A model generated the notes under the pieces. That model was not told the origin of the DNA. It saw nothing but the letters and a program-made list of their open reading frames with translations, and ran no database searches. Source: JAOPZW01 sp963806015 (GTDB lineage Bacteria > Actinomycetota > Thermoleophilia > Solirubrobacterales > Solirubrobacteraceae). Taken from it: a stretch of 64,000 bases of DNA. Positions 42,319 to 50,397 of the stretch are shown in pieces. The stretch is taken from contig CAWDWM010000012.1 of assembly GCA_963806015.1 (NCBI GenBank), positions 310,001-374,000 of the forward strand. Direction: 5' to 3'. Each line of letters opens with the position of its first letter. Position 1 is the first letter of the stretch. Made by a program: the position numbers and the translations under genes.

Positions 42319-43112
42319 TCGTCGTCTCCGTGGACGACGCCGCGCAGCGCGCGCACCATCGCGGCGGGGTCGGGGTGCTGGATGACGTTGCGCCCGTAGA
42401 CGATCCCGCGCGCGCCCTGCTCCAGGACGGTCCGCGTGCGGGCGAGGATCTCCTCGTCGGACACGCGGCCGCCGCCGCGGACGAGGACCGGGACGCGCCC
42501 GGCGGTGACGACGCGGTGATAGGCGGAGAGGTCGTCGGTGGGGTCGGCCTTGATGACGTCGGCGCCGAGCTCGGCGGCCTGGCGGACGAGCGTGACGATC
42601 CGCTCGGTGTCGCCGTCGACGCCGTAGCCGCCCATGGCCGGGGTCATGACCAGCGGCTCGACCATGAGCGGCATGCCGGCGGCGCCGGCCGCGGTGCGCA
42701 GCGCGCTGATGTTCTCGAGGCACTCGCGGCGCAGGGCGTCGGCGCCGGGGATGTCGAACAGGTTCACGCACACGCACGCGGCATCGAGGCGGACGGCGTG
42801 GCCGATCGCGTCGTCGATGACGCGGCTGAAGGCCTCGCGTGGCGGCTGCTCGCCGTAGACGTTGGCGACGTCGACGCGCAGCACGAGGGCGGGCTTCTCG
42901 CGGCCGGGGAGGGATTGCAGCAGCGGCGCCTGGCCGAGCGAGAGCTGGATCGCATCGGGCCGCGCCGCCACCAGCGTCTCGATCACGCGCTCCATGTCCT
43001 CGATGCCGGCGATGAAGCGTGGCTCGCCGAAGAAGCCATGGTCGACGGCGACGTCGATGCAGCGGCCCGAGGTGGCGTGGAACAGGCGGTTCAGGCGGTA
43101 GGCGGCGGACAC
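42315..43112 (-). CDS. DhnA-type class I aldolase (FBA/LsrF-like)
   Basis: A 265-residue TIM-barrel aldolase of the DhnA/LsrF/DeoC-like group. The N-terminus has VAVDHGFFGEP, the Schiff-base lysine is in GADVIKADPTDD, and the phosphate site is VLVRGGGRVSDEE. It cleaves phosphorylated ketoses or related thiolase-like substrates. It is divergent from a PfkB kinase (56 bp) and coupled to a Gfo/Idh enzyme, consistent with a kinase-aldolase sugar route. Confidence 0.88.
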   Translation of the reverse strand: MSAAYRLNRLFHATSGRCIDVAVDHGFFGEPRFIAGIEDMERVIETLVAARPDAIQLSLGQAPLLQSLPGREKPALVLRVDVANVYGEQPPREAFSRVIDDAIGHAVRLDAACVCVNLFDIPGADALRRECLENISALRTAAGAAGMPLMVEPLVMTPAMGGYGVDGDTERIVTLVRQAAELGADVIKADPTDDLSAYHRVVTAGRVPVLVRGGGRVSDEEILARTRTVLEQGARGIVYGRNVIQHPDPAAMVRALRGVVHGDDE

Positions 43113-43168
43113 GCGCCGATCATAGGCACGGCCGCCGGCGGGGCGGCGCGTGGCAGGATCCCGCGGCC

Positions 43169-44110
43169 GTGGTGATCGCCGGACCCAACCTCACGATCGA
43201 TCGCACGCTGTCGATCGACGAGCTGCGCCCCGGCGAGGTGCTGCGCTTCGAGCGCGCGGTCGTCTCGCCGGGCGGCAAGGGCGTGAACGTCGCGCGGGTG
43301 GCCCGCGCGTTCGGCGCGGCCGCGCTGCTCGTCGGCTTCGTGCCGGGGCGGACCGGCGCGGCCGGGGCGGCGCTGCTGGCCGACGAAGGGCTCACGGTGC
43401 GCGGCGTCGAGGTCGGCGGCGAGCTGCGCTCGACCGCGGTGGTGCTCGAGCGCTCCGGGCGGGTGACGGTGTTCAACGAGCCCGGGCCGCCGCTGGCGCC
43501 CGGGGACTGGGAGCGCTACGAGGCGGCCGTGGCGCTCGCGCTGGCGGGCGAGCGCATGCTGGCGTGCAGCGGATCGCTGCCGCCGGGCGCGCCGGATGAT
43601 GCCTACGCGCGGCTGGTGGGGCTCGCGCGGGGGCTGGGCGCACTGGCGGTCGTCGACGTCGGGGGCGCGCAGCTGGCGGCGGCGGTGGCCGCGGGCGCCG
43701 ACGTGGTGACCCCGAACCTGGCGGAGGCCGAAGCGCTCCTGCACGGCCGCGCCGACGAGACCGTCGAGGCCGGCGATCCCGCCGTCGTGCGCGAGCGCGC
43801 GCTGGCGGCGGCGCGCGCGCTGGCGGAGCGCGGGGCACGGCGGGCGGTGGTGACCGCGGCCGCGGCCGGGGCGGCGGTCGCCGACGGCGACGAGGCGTGG
43901 TGGCTGCCGGGGTTGTCGGTGGCGGCGGTGAGCAACCCGATCGGCGCGGGCGACGCCTTGGTCGGTGGTCTGGCGCTGGCGCTCGAGCGCGGGGAGCCGT
44001 TCGCGGCCGCGGTGAGCGCCGGGGTGGCGTGTGGTGCGGCGAGCGTGGAGACCGATGTCGCGGGTGTGGTGGTGCCGGGGCGGGTTGCGGAGTTGCTGGC
44101 CGCGGTCTGA
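43169..44110 (+). CDS. PfkB family sugar kinase (1-phosphofructokinase/tagatose-6-phosphate kinase-like)
   Basis: A 313-residue PfkB kinase. The first signature is VVSPGGKGVNVARVARAFG (about 31-49). The second is NPIGAGDALVGGLALALERG, containing the catalytic Asp. The N-terminal PNLTIDRTL and the two signature sequences are like FruK/LacC, which phosphorylate fructose-1-P or tagatose-6-P. Start GTG 43169; the next codon GTG is a possible alternative. The TGA stop is contained in the left arm of the palindromic element. Confidence 0.85.
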   Translation: MVIAGPNLTIDRTLSIDELRPGEVLRFERAVVSPGGKGVNVARVARAFGAAALLVGFVPGRTGAAGAALLADEGLTVRGVEVGGELRSTAVVLERSGRVTVFNEPGPPLAPGDWERYEAAVALALAGERMLACSGSLPPGAPDDAYARLVGLARGLGALAVVDVGGAQLAAAVAAGADVVTPNLAEAEALLHGRADETVEAGDPAVVRERALAAARALAERGARRAVVTAAAAGAAVADGDEAWWLPGLSVAAVSNPIGAGDALVGGLALALERGEPFAAAVSAGVACGAASVETDVAGVVVPGRVAELLAAV

Positions 44111-44389
44111 CCGTTGTGCGTTGGCCGTGGCGCTTGCGCTTACGACATCACCGAGGGGAAGCGGACCCGGGGCGGCGCGACCGCGTGCGGTCGTCCTCCC
44201 CGGGGGGAGTTGCCGAAGGATGGGCCCCGCGCCGGGGTGGGTAGCCCGAAGGACGCTGACTTTTGGGGCTCCTGGCCACACAATCCAGCACGCTACGGCC
44301 AGAGCGGCCCGGCCGCGCGCGCCGGGGACCTCCTCCCCTCGGTGATGTTGTAAGCGCAAGCAGCACCGCCAACGCGCCACGGTCAGACC
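44104..44389. mobile_element. 286-bp near-palindromic element with about 50-bp terminal inverted repeats
   Basis: The left arm (from GGTCTGACCGTTGTGCG) and the reverse complement of the right arm agree for about 50 positions with about 8 mismatches, including GCTTGCGCTTAC and ACATCACCGAGGGG. No target-site duplication or transposase is visible. The centre contains smaller hairpins such as GACCGCGTGCGGTC and a TGGCCA/TGGCCA pair. The stop codon of the PfkB gene lies in the left arm. This gap of 382 bp has no other gene. CATCACCGAGGGG recurs at 62289. It may be a MITE-like repeat or a structured RNA. Confidence 0.6.
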
Positions 44390-44393
44390 ACCC

Positions 44394-44423
44394 TTGACAT
44401 CGTTGTCATTGCCGGGCTAGGGT
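44394..44423 (+). promoter_or_regulatory. lacI-type promoter
   Basis: TTGACA (44394-44399) and TAGGGT (44418-44423) with an 18-bp spacer. Operator 1 overlaps the -35 box and operator 2 is downstream. Confidence 0.7.
44395..44408. promoter_or_regulatory. LacI-family operator 1
   Basis: TGACATCGTTGTCA differs by one base from operator 2 and overlaps the -35 hexamer. Confidence 0.75.
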
Positions 44424-44437
44424 CCGACGACCCCGTA

Positions 44438-44451
44438 TGACAACGTTGTCA
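44438..44451. promoter_or_regulatory. LacI-family operator 2
   Basis: TGACAACGTTGTCA is a perfect 14-bp palindrome with a central CG typical of LacI/GalR sites. It is 43 bp centre to centre from operator 1 (about four turns), suited to cooperative binding. Confidence 0.85.
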
Positions 44452-44492
44452 ACTGCGGTGGTCGGGTCTTGGAGGAGACGAGCGAGGAGAGC

Positions 44493-45497
44493 GTGGGCCG
44501 CCCCACGATGAGAGATGTTGCGAGCACCGCGGGCGTCAGCCTGAAGACGGTCTCGCGGGTCGTGAACAGCGAGGACGGCGTGCGGCCGGCCACCGCCGCG
44601 CGCGTCGAGGCGGCGATCGCGCACCTCGGCTTCGCGCGCAACGACGTCGCGCGGTCGCTGCGCCATGGGCGCGCGAATGCGCTCGGGCTCGTGATCGAGG
44701 ACGTCGCCAACCCGTTCTACTCGGCCATCGTGCGCACGGTCGAGGACGTCGCCCACGCGCGCAGCCACATCCTCATCACCGGCTCGTGCGAGGAGGACGC
44801 CGAGCGCGAGCGCGAGCTCGTCCTGCGCCTGCTGCGCCGGTCCGTCGACGCGCTGCTCATCGTCCCCGCCGGCGCCGACCACCGCTACCTCCAGCCCGAG
44901 ATCAGCGCCGGGACCCCGATCGTCTTCCTCGATCGCCCGCCGCGGGGGGTCGAGGCCGACACCGTGCTGCTCGACAACCTCGGCGGCGCGCGCGCCGCGA
45001 CCGAGCACCTGCTGCGCCACGGCCACGAGCGGATCGCCTACGTCGGCGACCTGCCGCCGCTCTACACCGCCGCCGAGCGCCTGGCCGGCTACCGCGCCGC
45101 GCTGCGCGACGCCGGGGTGCGCCCCGACGAGGGCCTGGTCAGCGCCGGATCGCATGACGCCGCGGCTGCCGAGCGCGCGGTCCGCGCGCTGCTCGCGCTG
45201 TCGGCCGACCGCCGGCCGACGGCGCTCTTCACCGCCAACAACCGCAACACCGTCGGCGCACTGCGCGCCCTGCGTGACGGCGACGGGACGATCGCGCTCG
45301 TCGGCTTCGACGACTTCGAGCTGGCCGACATGCTCCCGGTGCCCGTGACGGTCGTCGGCCATGACCCCTCGCGGATGGGCCGCATCGGCGTCGAGATGGC
45401 CTACGAGCGCCTCGACGGCGAGGACGGGCCGCCGCGCCGGCGCACCATCGACTGCGCTGTGGTGGCCCGCGGCTCCGGGGAGCTGCCCGCGCCATGA
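44493..45497 (+). CDS. LacI family transcriptional regulator
   Basis: A 334-residue regulator. The HTH/hinge is MRDVASTAGVSLKTVSRVVN, followed by the hinge region and the periplasmic-binding-protein-like sensor (about 60-330; GLVIEDVANPFYSAIVRTVE). GAGGAG ends a few bases before GTG 44493, so this start is preferred to TTG 44469. It is probably autoregulated by the two upstream palindromes and controls the downstream isomerase, kinase and broken transporter. The inducer is a sugar or polyol. Confidence 0.9.
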   Translation: MGRPTMRDVASTAGVSLKTVSRVVNSEDGVRPATAARVEAAIAHLGFARNDVARSLRHGRANALGLVIEDVANPFYSAIVRTVEDVAHARSHILITGSCEEDAERERELVLRLLRRSVDALLIVPAGADHRYLQPEISAGTPIVFLDRPPRGVEADTVLLDNLGGARAATEHLLRHGHERIAYVGDLPPLYTAAERLAGYRAALRDAGVRPDEGLVSAGSHDAAAAERAVRALLALSADRRPTALFTANNRNTVGALRALRDGDGTIALVGFDDFELADMLPVPVTVVGHDPSRMGRIGVEMAYERLDGEDGPPRRRTIDCAVVARGSGELPAP

Positions 45498-46486
45498 CCG
45501 TCGTCCCGGTCAAGCTCCCGCCCAACCCGATCCGCCACTTCTACCGCGGCGGCCCGGCGATTGCCGAGCTGCGCGGCATCGACGTCGGCGGCGACCACTC
45601 GACCGAGGAGTGGATCGGCTCGGCGGCGACTCTCTTCGGCGAGAGCGAGCGCGGGCTCAGCCGCCTGCCCGACGGGACGCTCGTCCGCGACGCCCTGGCC
45701 GCCGATCCCGAGGCGTGGCTGGGCGCCGGCCACGTCGCGCGCTTCGGCGCCAATCCCGCGCTGCTGGTCAAGCTGCTCGACGCCGGCGAGCGCCTGCCCG
45801 TCCATCACCACCCCGACGGCGCGTTCGCCCGCGAGCACCTCGGGCTGGAGTTCGGCAAGACCGAGGCGTGGCTCGTGATCGCCGCGCGCCCGGGCGCGCT
45901 GGTCAACGTCGGCTGGCGCGCGGACGTGGACGAGCAGACGCTCGCCGCGTGGGTCGCCGAGCAGGACCACGACGCGCTGCTCGGCGCGCTGCACCCGCTC
46001 GAGGTCAGCGCGGGCGACGCGATCTTCGTTCCCGCCGGCGTCGCGCACGCGATCGGCGACGGGATCCTCATCGTCGAGCTGCAGGAGCCGACCGACCTCT
46101 CGATCCTGCTCGAGTGGGACGGCTTCGGGATCGAGACCGAGGCCCAGGCGACGCTCGGGCTCGGGTGGGAGCGCGCGCTGGGCAGCGTCGAGCGCAGCGC
46201 CCGTGACGCGCAGGCGCTGCGCGGCCCGCGCGCCACAGGCGCGCTCGCCGAGCTGCTCCCCGCCGCCGCCGCGCCCTTCTTCAGGGCCCAGCGCATCGCC
46301 CCGGGCGGCGGCTCGATCACGTTGCCGGCCGGCTTCGCGGTGGTCCTCGTCGTCGACGGCGCCGGGACCCTCGCGGGCCTCGACGTGACCCGCGGCGACG
46401 CGCTGCTCGTGCCCCATGCCGCGGGCCCCGTCAGCGCCGGCGGCGACCTCGTGGCCATCGTCTGTCGGCCCCCGGAGACGACGTGA
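45494..46486 (+). CDS. Class I mannose-6-phosphate isomerase-like protein
   Basis: A 330-residue cupin of the type I PMI family. The metal ligands are visible: H-H in LPVHHHPDGAFAREH, the glutamate in LGLEFGKTEAWLVI and the later histidine in PAGVAHAIGDG. It converts aldose and ketose phosphates, classically mannose-6-P/fructose-6-P. The N-terminus (KLPPNPIRHFYRGG) is family-like. ATG 45494 overlaps the regulator stop. Part of the LacI-type operon. Confidence 0.85.
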   Translation: MTVVPVKLPPNPIRHFYRGGPAIAELRGIDVGGDHSTEEWIGSAATLFGESERGLSRLPDGTLVRDALAADPEAWLGAGHVARFGANPALLVKLLDAGERLPVHHHPDGAFAREHLGLEFGKTEAWLVIAARPGALVNVGWRADVDEQTLAAWVAEQDHDALLGALHPLEVSAGDAIFVPAGVAHAIGDGILIVELQEPTDLSILLEWDGFGIETEAQATLGLGWERALGSVERSARDAQALRGPRATGALAELLPAAAAPFFRAQRIAPGGGSITLPAGFAVVLVVDGAGTLAGLDVTRGDALLVPHAAGPVSAGGDLVAIVCRPPETT

Positions 46487-47808
46487 CGCTGCTGCTCGGC
46501 ATCGACGTCGGCACCTCGGCCTGCAAGGCCGCGGTGGTCGACGCCCACGGGACGGAGGTGGCGCACGGCCAGGCGCCCACGCCCTGGAGGCCGGTGCCGA
46601 CGGGCGCCGAGGTCGACCCCGACGCCCTGCTGGCCGCCGTCGTCAGCGCCGCCGGCGACGCGATCTCACGCGCGCCGCAGGGCCGCGTGGCCGGCATCGG
46701 CGTCACCAGCGTGGCGGAGACCGGGATGCTGATGGACGCCGCCGGGCGCGTCCTGCACCCACCCATCGCCTGGCATGACGCCCGCGGCATGGCCGAAGCG
46801 CAGGCGCTCGCCCGCGACCTGCCCGACTTCAGCGAGCGCACCGGCCTGCCGGCCAGCGCGCTGTGCTCCCTGGCCAAGCTCAAGCACCTCGGCGCGCGCG
46901 GAGCGGCGCGCTGGCTGAACGTCGCCGAGTGGATCGTGCACCGCCTCGGCGGGCGCCAGGTCTCAGAGCTGTCGCTCTCCTCGCGCACCGGTCTCCTGGA
47001 CCTCGACCCGCCCGGCCCCTACGCCGACGCGCTCGCATGGGCCGATCTGCCCGCCGACCTGCTCGCGGAGGTCGTCCTCGCCGGCACCGACGCCGGACGC
47101 AGCAACGGCGTCGCGCTGCCCGGCACGGCCGGGGCCGTGCTCACCGTCGCCGGCCATGACCACGTCGTCGCCGGCCTCGGGGTGGGCGTCATCGCGCCCG
47201 GCGAGATGCTCGACTCGTGCGGCACCGCCGAGGCGATCGTGCGCGTCGCCCCGCCGCTCGATGCGCCGGCGCGCCGGCGCAGCGTCGCGGGCGGCGTGAC
47301 CGTCGGCTGGCACGTGGCCGCGGGGCGCCACGCGCTGCTGGCGGGACTGTGGTCGGGCCTCGCACTGCGCGAGATCCTCGACGATCTCGGGACCGGCGAG
47401 TCCGGCCGAGACGAGCTCAGTGCGGGCGCACTCGCCATCGCTCCCGGCGATGCGCCCGTGCTCGAGCTCGAGCTGCACTCGCTCGAGCGCTCGCGGGTGC
47501 GCCTGCCCGCCGGCGCTCCGGCCGCCGTGTGGCGTGGCGCGATCGAAGCGGTCGCGCGCGAGGTCGACGCGCTGATCGCCCACGTCGACGCCGTGGCCGG
47601 GCCCCACACCCGGCTGGTGGTCACCGGCGGCTGGGCGCGCGACGCCGCCGTGCTCGCGGCCAAGCGCCGCCGCGGGGCCATCGAGACGCCGCTGGTCGCC
47701 GAGGCCGGCTGCCGCGGCGCCGCGCTGCTGTCCGGCGTAGCCGCTGGGCTCTACCCCAGCGCCGACGACCTGCCGGCCATCTCCGACATCGCAAAGGAGC
47801 CCGCCTGA
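46483..47808 (+). CDS. FGGY family carbohydrate kinase
   Basis: A 441-residue FGGY kinase. The ATP/phosphate motif GIDVGTSACKAAVVD is at the N-terminus, and the C-terminal domain has VAGHDHVVAGLGVG, DSCGTAEAIVR and VVTGGWARDAAVL. It is probably a xylulose, ribulose, gluconate or similar polyol kinase; the subfamily is not clear. GTG 46483 overlaps the previous stop by 4 bp and its stop overlaps the next ATG (TGATG). Confidence 0.88.
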   Translation: MTLLLGIDVGTSACKAAVVDAHGTEVAHGQAPTPWRPVPTGAEVDPDALLAAVVSAAGDAISRAPQGRVAGIGVTSVAETGMLMDAAGRVLHPPIAWHDARGMAEAQALARDLPDFSERTGLPASALCSLAKLKHLGARGAARWLNVAEWIVHRLGGRQVSELSLSSRTGLLDLDPPGPYADALAWADLPADLLAEVVLAGTDAGRSNGVALPGTAGAVLTVAGHDHVVAGLGVGVIAPGEMLDSCGTAEAIVRVAPPLDAPARRRSVAGGVTVGWHVAAGRHALLAGLWSGLALREILDDLGTGESGRDELSAGALAIAPGDAPVLELELHSLERSRVRLPAGAPAAVWRGAIEAVAREVDALIAHVDAVAGPHTRLVVTGGWARDAAVLAAKRRRGAIETPLVAEAGCRGAALLSGVAAGLYPSADDLPAISDIAKEPA

Positions 47809-47985
47809 TGCCCGATCCTCTGCTGGACGCGAGAGGGATCGTCAAGAACTTCGGCCGCGTGCGCGCGCTGCGGGGCGCAAGCTTCGCCATCCACCCCAAC
47901 GAGGTCGTCGCCCTCGTCGGCGACAACGGCGCCGGCAAGTCGACGCTGGTCAAGACGCTGGCCGGCGTCTACCAGCCCCCCCGCG
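47808..47985 (+). pseudogene. Sugar ABC transporter ATPase, broken after about 57 codons
   Basis: The reading starts as a normal RbsA/XylG-like ATPase (LLDARGIVKNFGRVRALRGA; Walker A GDNGAGKSTLVKTLAGVYQP) and loses similarity at a seven-C run (47976-47982). Neither frame continues as an ABC protein, and the signature, Walker B and partner permease/binding protein are missing. The frame itself stays open as unrelated sequence. The gap from 47986 to 48138 has no gene but contains GCAGAC/GTCTGC and GGCCT/AGGCC small hairpins. It looks like a deletion junction or an assembly join. Confidence 0.85.
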
Positions 47986-48138
47986 ACCGGCGACCGGTTC
48001 CACGCGGTACCCGGCGAACTGCGCGACGGCGGGTGCAGACATGCGGTCTGCCTTCGGAGCGCTTGCGGGCCCCCACCCGGCTCCTTCAACGGGCCGCGCC
48101 GCTCCAGGTTGCGAGGTTGCAGATCTTGTACGGCCTTG

Positions 48139-49257
48139 TCAGGCCGACAGCGCCGCCTCGCGGCGCCGGCGGCGCAGCGTGGCGGCGGCGAAGCCGGCCG
48201 CTCCGCCGACCAGCGTGAGCGGGACGAGGACCGCGAGGGCGATGAGGGCGACGCCGGCGCTCACCTCGAGGACGCGCACGGCGTCGTGCGCGGCGTCGCC
48301 CGGGGTCCACGACCCGTGGCCCGGTGCGGCCGCGTGCTGGCGCGGGGCGCCCGTCACCTCGACGCCCACGGTCGCGAGGTTCGCGCGGTTGCGCACCGCG
48401 TTGAAGTCGCGCTGGTAGCGCTGCAGGGCGCGGCGGTTGTCGGCCAGTCGCGCGCGCAGGCTGGTGATCTGCTGGGCGGTGCTGGCGCCGGCCAGCGCGC
48501 GCAGCAGGCCGCGGCGCTCGGCGCGCGCCTCGGTCAGGCGCCCCGAGGCGCTGTCGTAGGCACCGGTGATGTCGTCGGCGCTCTGCTGCAGCGACTTGAC
48601 GTGGCCCAGCCGGCTCAGCCGGGCGATCGCGTCGTCGAGCCGGCTGGTCGGCACGCGCAGGACGAACGACGCGGTCGAGTGGCCGTCGCCGGTCGCGACC
48701 TGAGAGGACTGCACGAAGCCGCCCGCCGCCTGGGTCGCGCGGACCACGCCGTCGGTGGCCTTCTGCACGTCGGTCGTGCTCAGCTCCAGGCGCGTGCTGC
48801 GCTCGACGCGGCGCTGGCGGGCGGGGGCGGCCGCGGGGGGCGCCGCCAGGGCAGAGCTGCCGCTATCGCTCTTGGCTGCGTCCGAGGACTCGGTCTGGGC
48901 GGGCGCCGCGCCGACGGCGCTGCTCGCGCCGCCGCTGCTGGCGCTGTCGTTCGTGCCGCCGCCCGAGCTCAGCGCGATCGCGACGATGGCAGCCACGACG
49001 CAGCCGGCGACCCCGAGGGCGGGGATCAGCGGGCGCAGGGCGAAGCGCTTGCGTGGCACGGTGCGCTCGAAGCCGCGCTCGACGCGCTGATCCAGACGCG
49101 CGCGGAACGACTGCTGCATCACCGGCGTCTCGGCGCGCACGTCGCGCACGAGCGCGGCGAGCTGGGGCTCGGCGGCGGGATCGCCGGCGAGCGCGGCCTC
49201 CAGCGCCTCGAGCTCGGCGGCGACGGCGGGATCGAGGGTGGGCTCACGACGGCGCAT
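48139..49257 (-). CDS. DUF4349-like membrane protein, probable sigma-regulating partner
   Basis: A 372-residue protein: cytoplasmic N-terminus (about 1-70), transmembrane helix (about 75-97, ALGVAGCVVAAIVAIALSS), Ser/Ala/Gly linker, a DUF4349-type extracytoplasmic domain (about 145-310; ERSTRLELSTTDVQKATDGV) with a coiled-coil (SGRLTEARAERRGLLRALAG) and a second C-terminal transmembrane helix (about 330-355). It is transcribed directly after an ECF sigma gene with a 14-bp overlap, so an anti-sigma role is inferred. Confidence 0.75.
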   Translation of the reverse strand: MRRREPTLDPAVAAELEALEAALAGDPAAEPQLAALVRDVRAETPVMQQSFRARLDQRVERGFERTVPRKRFALRPLIPALGVAGCVVAAIVAIALSSGGGTNDSASSGGASSAVGAAPAQTESSDAAKSDSGSSALAAPPAAAPARQRRVERSTRLELSTTDVQKATDGVVRATQAAGGFVQSSQVATGDGHSTASFVLRVPTSRLDDAIARLSRLGHVKSLQQSADDITGAYDSASGRLTEARAERRGLLRALAGASTAQQITSLRARLADNRRALQRYQRDFNAVRNRANLATVGVEVTGAPRQHAAAPGHGSWTPGDAAHDAVRVLEVSAGVALIALAVLVPLTLVGGAAGFAAATLRRRRREAALSA

Positions 49258-49759
49258 GACAGGCCTCTCGAAGTCGGGTGAGGGCGCGGTGCACGCGGGT
49301 GCCCGCGTTGGAGGGCGAGACGCCGAGGACGTCGGCGATCTCGGCGTTGTTGAGACCCGCATGGAACTTCAGGGCGATGAGCTCGCGATCGCGGGGCTCC
49401 AGGGTGGCGAGCGCGGCGCGCACGGTGGCGCGGCGCTCGGCGGCCTCCGCCTCGCCTTCGGGGGCCGCCTCGTCGGTCGCGGGCTCCTGCGAGAGCTCCG
49501 CGCTGCGCTTGCGCCGGCGCAGCTCGTCGAGCGCCGCGTTGCGGGCGATCCCGAAGAGCCACGCCCGCTGGGTCCCGCGCCGCGGATCGAAGGAGCGCTG
49601 CTTGCGGAAGGCGCGCTCGAAGGCGCTGGCGGTGACCTCCTCCGCCGCCGAGCGATCGCGCAACAGCGAGGCGGCATATGCGTAGACGGCGTCCGCGCTG
49701 GATCGGTAGAGCGCCTCGAAGGAGGCGGTGACGGTCGCGGGCGCCTGGTCCATGGCCAT
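49244..49759 (-). CDS. ECF RNA polymerase sigma factor B
   Basis: A 171-residue ECF factor with region 2 (YAYAASLLRDRSAAEEVTAS; FERAFRKQRSFDPRRG; WLFGIARNAALDELRRRK) and region 4 (LEPRDRELIALKFHAGLNNA with IADVLGVSPSNAGTRVHRAL). ATG 49759 follows a GGAG at about 10 nt; GTG 49810 would add 17 residues. It is divergent from a small secreted-protein gene and overlaps the DUF4349 gene, forming a second sigma/membrane-regulator module in the window. Confidence 0.88.
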   Translation of the reverse strand: MAMDQAPATVTASFEALYRSSADAVYAYAASLLRDRSAAEEVTASAFERAFRKQRSFDPRRGTQRAWLFGIARNAALDELRRRKRSAELSQEPATDEAAPEGEAEAAERRATVRAALATLEPRDRELIALKFHAGLNNAEIADVLGVSPSNAGTRVHRALTRLREACHAPS

Positions 49760-49853
49760 CGTCAGGGTGTGCTCCACATCGGTGCTACGGCGCACGGGCG
49801 GATTCGTCACAGCAGCACCGAAACCCGCGGCAGGCCGAAGGTATCGTCAGGGT

Positions 49854-50366
49854 GTGACCCCGTTGCGCGCAACGCTCGGCGCGATCGCCGTGCTCATGGC
49901 CGCAGCTCCGGCCGGCGCCGCTGCGCGCCAGGCCGATGCGATCACCCACAGCAAGCGCCTGTGGGCGACGGTCAACGTCTGCGACACGGTCGGCCACCCC
50001 GACTCGATCGGCATCCGCGGCTCGATGCCCGGGGGCGGCGACAAGGCCGAGGTCATGTACATGCGCTTCCAGGTTCAGGTCTTCGATCAGGACGACGCGC
50101 ACTGGCACAACCTCGAAGGCGCGAACTCCGGCTTCGTCGAGCTGGGCTCGGGCCGCGCCAGGACCCGGCAGTCGGGTAACACGTTCACCGTCACGCCCCC
50201 GCGCCCGGGCGCCGCGCCGTACCTCCTGCGCGGGGTGGTCACCTTCGAATGGCGAGAGGACGGCGCGGTCGTGCGCCGCGCGCGCAGGCGCACCACGGTG
50301 GCGCATCCCAACACCACGGGCTCCGACCCCGCCGGCTTCTCGGCCGCCACCTGCTCGATCACCTGA
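49854..50366 (+). CDS. Small secreted protein, paralogue 1
   Basis: A 170-residue exported protein: signal peptide (1-23; GAIAVLMAAAPAGAAA) and one beta-rich domain with SKRLWATVNVCDT, GIRGSMPGGG and a closing cysteine (AATCSIT). The two cysteines may form a disulfide. A TATCGT -10-like box ends 6 nt before GTG 49854, suggesting a leaderless mRNA. It is followed 31 bp later by a related gene. Function unknown. Confidence 0.7.
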   Translation: MTPLRATLGAIAVLMAAAPAGAAARQADAITHSKRLWATVNVCDTVGHPDSIGIRGSMPGGGDKAEVMYMRFQVQVFDQDDAHWHNLEGANSGFVELGSGRARTRQSGNTFTVTPPRPGAAPYLLRGVVTFEWREDGAVVRRARRRTTVAHPNTTGSDPAGFSAATCSIT

Positions 50367-50397
50367 AGCCACACTCACCGCAGCCGATGAACGAATC

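Noticed and set aside
44114..44372. Short ORFs on both strands inside the palindromic element
   Set aside because: They exist because the element is symmetric and GC-rich; no ribosome site, domain or codon bias supports them.
47976..47985. Simple frameshift at the seven-C run restoring the ABC ATPase
   Set aside because: The other two frames after the run do not resemble an ABC protein, so a deletion or join is more likely than a one-base slip.
47986..48138. Possible tRNA or attachment site at the broken ABC gene junction
   Set aside because: No cloverleaf or T-loop consensus can be drawn; only two short hairpins are present.
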